Source of the DNA: Trueperaceae bacterium
Lineage (GTDB): Bacteria; Deinococcota; Deinococci; Deinococcales; Trueperaceae
Reading direction: 5' to 3'
Length of the DNA: 64,000 bases
NCBI GenBank assembly: GCA_023954415.1
Contig: JAMLIB010000001.1
Span: forward strand, 390,001-454,000
In this document: in pieces, positions 57,081-64,000 of the stretch
Numbering within the stretch: position 1 is the stretch's first letter
Layout of the letters: each line of letters begins with the position of its first letter
Translations under genes and position numbers: made by a program
The notes under the pieces: model-generated
What the model was told of the DNA's origin: nothing
The model's database searches: none
Seen by the model: only the letters and a program-made list of their open reading frames with translations

Positions 57081-57884
57081 TCAGACCGACCTGCGCATCG
57101 TCCGCGCCACGACGGCGCAGCGCACGCCCGCGGCGCCACTGTCCAGCAGCGCCTTGCTGGCCGACTCCAGGGTGGCGCCTGTCGTGAGGACGTCGTCCAC
57201 GAGCAACACACTCCGGTTCGGGAGGTAGCGCGCCTCCAACGCGCCGGTCAGCAGCGCGGCGCGTTCCGACCGGCCCCGCGCCGAGAGCTTCGCTGTGGCG
57301 CGTACGCGGCGCAGGGCGCGCACGCGGCGCACGCCTAGGTGGGCGGCTACGGCGGCTGCCAGGAGCTCCGCCTGATCGAAGCCCCTTTCCCGAGCGCGCG
57401 CGGCGGTCGTGGGCACGTGCGCGATCAGGTCGATGGCGCCGGCGCCGGAGCACCAACCGGCCCGGGCGACCCGAACGGCGAGCAGCTCGCCCAGGAAACC
57501 GGCCAGCCGCCGGGCGCCCCGGTACTTGAGGGCGTGCACGAGCCGCAGCCACGTGCCGGCGTAAGGCCCGAGCCAGACGACGTCGCCCGGCTTCTCGGTC
57601 TGCGCCGCCGTGGCCGCAAGCAACAGCGCGCGGCACGGGCCGCACACGCCGGGCGCGCCGGCGGGTCTCACGCCGCAGGCAGGGCAGGGAGCGAGGCCGG
57701 CGAGCAGGGCGGCGACGGCGGTCAGGAGGCTGACAGGCGGCTCCGATCGGGTGGCTGGCGCTGCCTCGTCGTTGGTCGGGCGAGCCTCGCCCGGCGCGCC
57801 CTGGTCGTTGACGCCGGAGCGCTCGCCCGACCCGCCACGAGCGACCCGTTCCACGCGTGACGAGCCGGCGCGTTCGCGGGTCAT
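57081..57884 (-). CDS. ComF-family phosphoribosyltransferase-like protein
   Basis: 267 residues. A zinc-type cluster (CPACG...CGPC) is followed by the PRTase fold with VLLVDDVLTTGATL as the PRPP loop. ComF proteins are needed for DNA uptake in competent bacteria, and Deinococcota are often naturally competent; no other com gene is in the window. The N-terminal 45 residues are low-complexity, yet the ATG at 57884 is supported by TAGAGT (57891-57896) 6 bases upstream. Confidence 0.85.
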   Translation of the reverse strand: MTRERAGSSRVERVARGGSGERSGVNDQGAPGEARPTNDEAAPATRSEPPVSLLTAVAALLAGLAPCPACGVRPAGAPGVCGPCRALLLAATAAQTEKPGDVVWLGPYAGTWLRLVHALKYRGARRLAGFLGELLAVRVARAGWCSGAGAIDLIAHVPTTAARARERGFDQAELLAAAVAAHLGVRRVRALRRVRATAKLSARGRSERAALLTGALEARYLPNRSVLLVDDVLTTGATLESASKALLDSGAAGVRCAVVARTMRRSV

Positions 57885-58084
57885 GGAACGACTCTAGCCG
57901 CTCGTCCGCGCCGCCGTGGCCCCCTCTAGGCACGTGCCGGGTCGAACGCATCCGCCTTTCGGGCGCGGCCACACCGGTCCGGCTGGGCGTGGCCCGTGCT
58001 AGAGGCCGCCCAGCGAGTCCGGTTGGCGCGACGGGCCGAGGCAGCGTGCCGGCCCCGCGCCCAGGGCCGCGTGTAACAGGCCTG

Positions 58085-59110
58085 TCAAGCCGCCCTTGCC
58101 ACCAGGCTCGCGAGCAGCTCCTCGACGGCCCGCGCGGCGTCCTGGTCGGGGAGGGTACTCAGCCAAGCGCTTATCCCGGCCAGGCCAGCGGCCGAGCGCG
58201 CCTCCGCGGCGGCCTGGGCGTAGGCGACGGAACCGGCCTCGAGGAGCGCCGCCAGCACCTCGGCCATCTCGGCCGGCGTCTTCTCGGCCCGCGGGCGCGC
58301 TAGGAGCGCCACCACGCGCTCGCGCCGCTCGCTCGGCGCGGTGCGAAGGAAGTGCGCCAATATCAGGGTGCGCTTGCCCTCGTACAGGTCGCCGGCATGC
58401 TCCTTGCCGTAGGCGGGAGAGGCGCTCAGGTTGAGGACGTCGTCGCGGATCTGGAACGCGACCCCCAGGTCGATGGCGTGCTCCTCGAGGCCGGGCGGCG
58501 GCACGGCGGCGGCACAGGCCGCGCCCAGCGCCAGCGGCGACGCCACGGTGTAGTAGGCGGTCTTGAGCGTGACCATGCGCAGGTACTCGGCCTCGCTCAC
58601 GTCGAACCTGCCGGCCTCGACCCAGGCGAGGTCGAGATGCTGGCCGGCCGCGGTGGCGAGCAGCATGCGCGTGAACTCGGCCAGCGCCCTCCTGCGGTCG
58701 AGGGGTGGGCCGTCGCCGAGCCGCGAGAGGTGGCGCCACATGAGCATGTGCATGGCGTCGCCGACGTTGAGCGCCACGCTCATGCCCACCTGACGGTGCA
58801 GGGCCGGCCCGCCGCGGCGCTCCTCGGAGCCGTCCTCGATGTCGTCGTGCACCAGCACCCAGTCCTGGAACAGCTCCAGGGCCTCGGCGAGCACCAAGGC
58901 CGAGACGTCGTCGTGGGCGCCGTGCGCCCGGGCGGTCAGGACCAGCAGCTGCCCGCGTAGGGTCTTCCCCCGCCGCTTGGGGTAGTCGTGCAGCAGCTCC
59001 TCGAAGCGCCTCAGCTCCGCGTCTACGCGCCCTTCCCGGTCGGCCCCGGGGACCGGGAAGCCGGAGAGCGCGTCCAGGACGCCTTGGCGGATGGTGTCGG
59101 CGAGGGTCAC
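58085..59110 (-). CDS. Polyprenyl diphosphate synthase (short/medium chain)
   Basis: 341 residues. The first Asp-rich motif is HDDIEDGSEERRG. The second reads FQIRDDVLN, with Asn for the last Asp. A Trp five residues before the first motif favours a short product such as GGPP or FPP. Such an enzyme would feed carotenoids and other isoprenoids; which one is inference. The GTG start lies 7 bases after TATACT (59118-59123), so the transcript is probably leaderless. Confidence 0.88.
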   Translation of the reverse strand: MTLADTIRQGVLDALSGFPVPGADREGRVDAELRRFEELLHDYPKRRGKTLRGQLLVLTARAHGAHDDVSALVLAEALELFQDWVLVHDDIEDGSEERRGGPALHRQVGMSVALNVGDAMHMLMWRHLSRLGDGPPLDRRRALAEFTRMLLATAAGQHLDLAWVEAGRFDVSEAEYLRMVTLKTAYYTVASPLALGAACAAAVPPPGLEEHAIDLGVAFQIRDDVLNLSASPAYGKEHAGDLYEGKRTLILAHFLRTAPSERRERVVALLARPRAEKTPAEMAEVLAALLEAGSVAYAQAAAEARSAAGLAGISAWLSTLPDQDAARAVEELLASLVARAA

Positions 59111-59117
59111 GCAACCG

Positions 59118-59123
59118 AGTATA
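59118..59123 (-). promoter_or_regulatory. -10 hexamer TATACT for the prenyl synthase, leaderless
   Basis: On the minus strand TATACT ends 7 bases before the GTG at 59110. It lies between this gene and the opp terminator. Confidence 0.55.
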
Positions 59124-59180
59124 TGGTGTCGCGCGGAAGGCGCGGACCGGTAGGCGCCGGCCGAGCGGTCCGCGCGAAAG

Positions 59181-59220
59181 CGTCGGGGCCGAGGTCGCGA
59201 AGAGCGCCTCGGCCCCGACG
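59181..59220 (-). terminator. Hairpin terminator at the end of the opp operon
   Basis: A perfect 14-bp stem pairs 59181-59194 with 59207-59220 around a 12-base loop that can itself pair three more bases. On the minus strand a short CTTT follows. It separates the opp operon from the prenyl synthase promoter. Confidence 0.75.
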
Positions 59221-59231
59221 GGCATGGTGGG

Positions 59232-59396
59232 CTAGCGGAGCACGGCGGTCAGTAGCCAGGTGGCCACCAGCATGACGACCACGAACAGCACTACGTACGG
59301 CAGAGAAGCGGCGTAGCTGGCGAGGATCAGCCGGAGCAACTCGCGGGGCGGGACGCGCCTCGCGTTGCCGCTCCGACCGTCGCGCTCGCCAGCCAC
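59232..59396 (-). CDS. 54-residue single-helix membrane protein at the end of opp
   Basis: GTG to TAG, 54 residues. A basic N-terminus (GERDGRSGNARRVPPREL) leads into one long hydrophobic helix (about residues 26-52, PYVVLFVVVMLVATWLLTAV). GGAGG lies just upstream of the GTG, and the start is 11 bases after the oppF stop. The amphipathic PRELLRLILASYAAS segment before the helix could lie on the membrane surface. No family is recognised. Ribosome site, spacing, composition and following terminator argue that it is real. Confidence 0.65.
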   Translation of the reverse strand: MAGERDGRSGNARRVPPRELLRLILASYAASLPYVVLFVVVMLVATWLLTAVLR

Positions 59397-59406
59397 GCCA
59401 CCTCCC

Positions 59407-61424
<2,018 letters not shown>

Positions 61425-61593
61425 CTGTGCGCACGCTCCTCCAGTTTGGATTGGCACGCCGAGCCGCTTGGGCTACAGCACGCATACGGGATACCGAGCC
61501 AGGCGGGCTGAATAGTGCGCAGCGCGCCCTGCAAGATATGCCTGATGCTTGTGGAAATATGCCAGCGGTGCTCGCGGCCGAGCAGCGAGGGGG

Positions 61594-62886
61594 CTACCTG
61601 CGCTTCTTAGGGTCGAAGGCGTCCCTAAGACCATCGCCTAACAGGTTCCAGCATAACACTGCGAAGAGGATGGGTATACCGGGTATCAGTAGCCACGGCA
61701 CGAACTGGATGCTTATGCCCCTGGCCGTCGCGTCCCGCAGGAGCAGCCCCCAACTCGCCGTGTCGACCTCGCTCGGCCCGAGGCCGAGGAACGACAAGCC
61801 GGTCTCGGCCAGGATGAAGCCGGGGATCGAGAGCGTGAGGTCTACGATGACGTAGCTCGCCGTGCTCGGCAGGAGGTGGCGCCACAGGATGCGCGACTCG
61901 CCGGCGCCCAAGGCCTTGGCTGCCGCGGCGTAGTCGAGCTCCCTCGTGGAGAGGATGAGGCTCCTGATGACCCTGGCGAGGCCGCCCCAGCCGACGAAGC
62001 CGAGCACGATGACCGTGAGCAGGAACGTTTGCGCCGACGTCATCTGAAGGCCGAACGCCTTGGCGAGAGGGTTGTTCGGGTCCCTGAGCAGCGACGCGAG
62101 CACGATGAGCAAGAAGAGCCCCGGTATGGCCGCGAACACCTCGACGAGGCGCATGATGATGTCGTCGACGAGGCCGCCGTAGAAACCGGCGATCCCGCCA
62201 AGGAGCAGGCCGAGGAAGAACGCCACCCAGACCGCGAGGATGCCGATGGTCAGGCTCACCTGACCGCCGTAGAGCACGCGCGAGAAGAGGTCCTTGCCAA
62301 GGTTGTTCGTGCCCCAGAGGAACACCCTGGCCGGGTCGTCGACGCCGAACAGGTGCAGGTCGGACTTGAAGAGCCCGAGGATCTTGTACGACTGCGACGG
62401 GCGGTGAACGAAGAACTTTATCGGGTAACGGACGTCCGTGTCCTCCTCGTACACGCGCTGGCGCGTGACGGGGTCACGGGTCTCGACCACGTCGTAGACG
62501 AACGGTCGGGTGAGCCTGCCCGTGTCGGGGTCGGTCCAGTGGATCTGCGTGGGCGGCCTGAAGGCGGCGGACGGGCTGCGGCGGTACTCGTTGATGCCGT
62601 AAGGGGCGAGGAAGCCGGCGAAGATCGCCGACAGGTACATGATCAGCAGGATCCAACCGCCGATCAGGGCGGCCTTGTGGCGACGGAACTGCTCCCAGAC
62701 GATACGGCCCTGGGACTTGCCTTCCTGCGTGAGGATCGGGCCGGCGCCGCGCTCGAACTCTACCGAGTCGTTCGGCGCGGACCCGAGCGGAGCCTGTGGC
62801 GTGGCGGTCGCCGGCCCGGTGAGGGGGGCATCGGCCGCGCTTTCGGTGCCGGGCGGCGTGTTAAGGAGGTCGTCTCTATCGGTCAC
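61594..62886 (-). CDS. oppC: Oligopeptide ABC transporter permease OppC
   Basis: 430 residues, longer than the usual 290-340. The extra length is a 70-residue Pro/Ala-rich cytoplasmic tail before the first helix and a loop of about 100 residues (about 108-205) between helix 1 and the conserved GTNNLGKDLFSRVLYGGQVSL. Six helices and the EAA-like coupling segment (AAAAKALGAGESRILWRHLLP) are normal. Nine bases separate it from oppB. The GTG at 62886 is the first start. Confidence 0.92.
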   Translation of the reverse strand: MTDRDDLLNTPPGTESAADAPLTGPATATPQAPLGSAPNDSVEFERGAGPILTQEGKSQGRIVWEQFRRHKAALIGGWILLIMYLSAIFAGFLAPYGINEYRRSPSAAFRPPTQIHWTDPDTGRLTRPFVYDVVETRDPVTRQRVYEEDTDVRYPIKFFVHRPSQSYKILGLFKSDLHLFGVDDPARVFLWGTNNLGKDLFSRVLYGGQVSLTIGILAVWVAFFLGLLLGGIAGFYGGLVDDIIMRLVEVFAAIPGLFLLIVLASLLRDPNNPLAKAFGLQMTSAQTFLLTVIVLGFVGWGGLARVIRSLILSTRELDYAAAAKALGAGESRILWRHLLPSTASYVIVDLTLSIPGFILAETGLSFLGLGPSEVDTASWGLLLRDATARGISIQFVPWLLIPGIPILFAVLCWNLLGDGLRDAFDPKKRR

Positions 62887-62895
62887 GCTGCGGCC

Positions 62896-63897
62896 TCAGT
62901 TGTACCTGATGCGCGGATCGACCGCGGCGAGAAGGAGGTCTGAGACCAGGTTGCCGACCATGAGGAGCAGGGTGGTGATCACGAGTAGGCCGAGGACGAC
63001 GTAGATGTCCTGCGACTGCAGTGCCGTAAGGAACGTGGGGGTGATGCCCGGCCACGACATGACGACCTCGACGAGCCCGGCGCCGCCGACGAGGCTCGGC
63101 AGCAGGTTGCCGATGCCGGCGACGAACGGGATGATGGCCGGCCGCAGGGCGTGCTTGTAGGTCACCTTCCCGTGACCGACGCCCTTAGCGCGCGCCGTCC
63201 TGATGAAGTCGGACCCGAGGTACTCGATCATCTGTGCCCTGAGCACGCGCGTGAAGCCTGCCATGCCCGACGTGGCGACCACGAGCGACGGGATGAACAT
63301 GTGCCACATGACGTCCCAGAACTGCCCCCACGCGTTAAAGCTCAGGTAGTTGCTGCTCGTCATGCCGGCGACGGGGAAGATCAGCTGGTTGAAGCCGAAC
63401 CACTCCTTGGTCAGCGTCCTCACCAGGAACAGGGTGAGGATTATCACCTGGGCAAGGAAGAAGTTGGGCGTGGCGAGACCGAGGTACGAGATCAGGCTCA
63501 CCGCCTGATCGCCGAACGAGTACTGTCTCACCGCCGAGTAGACGCCCGCCGGGATGGATACGAGCCAGAGCAAGATGATGGAGAGGATGGCGAGGTACAT
63601 GCTGTTGCGCATGGGCCGCGCGATACGCTGCCAGACGGGCTGGTTGGAGACGAAGGACTGGCCGAGGTTGCCCATCATCAGGTTCTTCATCCAGTTCACG
63701 TACTGGACGTAGACGGGTTTGTCCAACCCGAACTCCGCACGCATGCGCTGGATGGTCTCGGGCCTGACGTTCGGCTCGAGCTCCTTGGCCTTGAAGAAGT
63801 CTCCCGGCACGAGCTGGCTGATGAGGAACATCAGCATCGTCGCGCCGATGAACGTCGGGAGCAGCTGGAACAGGCGTTTGACGATATAGACGAACAT
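62896..63897 (-). CDS. oppB: Oligopeptide ABC transporter permease OppB
   Basis: 333 residues, complete. The start YIVKRLFQLLPTFIGATMLMFLI, six helices and the coupling loop with RTARAKGVGHGKVTYKHALRP identify OppB/DppB. It forms the channel with OppC. The substrate-binding protein, usually just upstream, lies beyond the window edge. Confidence 0.94.
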   Translation of the reverse strand: MFVYIVKRLFQLLPTFIGATMLMFLISQLVPGDFFKAKELEPNVRPETIQRMRAEFGLDKPVYVQYVNWMKNLMMGNLGQSFVSNQPVWQRIARPMRNSMYLAILSIILLWLVSIPAGVYSAVRQYSFGDQAVSLISYLGLATPNFFLAQVIILTLFLVRTLTKEWFGFNQLIFPVAGMTSSNYLSFNAWGQFWDVMWHMFIPSLVVATSGMAGFTRVLRAQMIEYLGSDFIRTARAKGVGHGKVTYKHALRPAIIPFVAGIGNLLPSLVGGAGLVEVVMSWPGITPTFLTALQSQDIYVVLGLLVITTLLLMVGNLVSDLLLAAVDPRIRYN

Positions 63898-63908
63898 CGG
63901 TCATGCCC

Positions 63909-63943
63909 CCCGGCCGACGCCGGCCGGGCCGGCGTCGGCCGGG
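63909..63943. terminator. 17-bp near-perfect palindromic hairpin upstream of oppB
   Basis: 63909-63925 pairs with 63927-63943 around a single central G. It lies 11 bases upstream of the oppB ATG. This looks like the partial terminator often found between a binding-protein gene and its transporter genes, lowering expression of the latter. No T-run is visible. Confidence 0.65.
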
Positions 63944-64000
63944 CGCGCCTCGGCGACGTTGACGTCGAGCATAAGTCTCAAGATAGGTCGTTACTGGGAG

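Overview
The window is high-GC bacterial DNA, about 70% G+C by eye, with tightly packed genes on both strands. The best guess for the organism is a member of the Deinococcota, close to Trueperaceae. That rests on several small families I know mainly from Thermus/Deinococcus (DUF1999, DUF3248 and DUF3809-like proteins, and the protein often named quinate 5-dehydrogenase). It also rests on a leaderless gene-start style: a TANNNT hexamer sits 5-8 bases before the start codon of about nineteen genes. A 17-G tract followed by C-rich sequence ending in 48 C near 18.0 kb looks like an assembly seam, so the window may be a contig of a metagenome-assembled genome.

Layout. 0-0.5 kb: the end of a UbiA-type prenyltransferase gene, tRNA-Asp(GUC) and its terminator. 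0.5-9.7 kb: LON-like domain protein and truD, a two-VWA membrane protein divergent from a solitary histidine kinase with rnhB, a YaaT/RicT-like PSP1 protein, and a metallophosphoesterase with holB. 9.8-19.5 kb: a PEGA-repeat envelope protein, a beta-rich envelope protein, glucan phosphorylase, 6-phosphogluconolactonase, an HD protein, signal peptidase I, a patatin-like phospholipase and an HtrA protease. 19.5-33.5 kb: a DUF368 (PopT-like) protein, DUF3248/DUF3809, mnmE, PAP2-truA-DUF1999-HMA-like, Asp23 with a FakA-like kinase, two exported proteins of unknown function, and secA-pyrF. 33.5-39.3 kb: rsmD, a double-GNAT protein, an HNH nuclease, ddl, an enoyl-CoA hydratase and a LEA14-like lipoprotein.

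The most interesting region is 39.4-50.4 kb, eight leftward genes that overlap or nearly touch. In transcription order they are an alpha-oxoamine synthase with serine-palmitoyltransferase-like motifs, a large GNAT-fold protein resembling bacterial ceramide synthase, a CPBP-like membrane protein, an NAD-dependent epimerase/reductase, an MGDG-synthase-like glycosyltransferase, a large FtsX/MacB-type ABC permease with its ATPase, and an MMPL/RND exporter. I read this as a candidate operon for making, glycosylating and exporting a sphingolipid or a related N-acyl amino-lipid.

50.6-64 kb: a GNAT protein and a Deinococcota-conserved protein, then the run efp-accB-accC-asp23-nusB-folD-DUF212, much of which I recall sharing its order with Bacillus. 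After it come comF, a polyprenyl diphosphate synthase and an oligopeptide ABC transporter operon (oppB, oppC, oppD, oppF) that ends in an uncatalogued 54-residue membrane protein and a strong hairpin terminator. No CRISPR array, insertion sequence, integrase or phage gene is visible.
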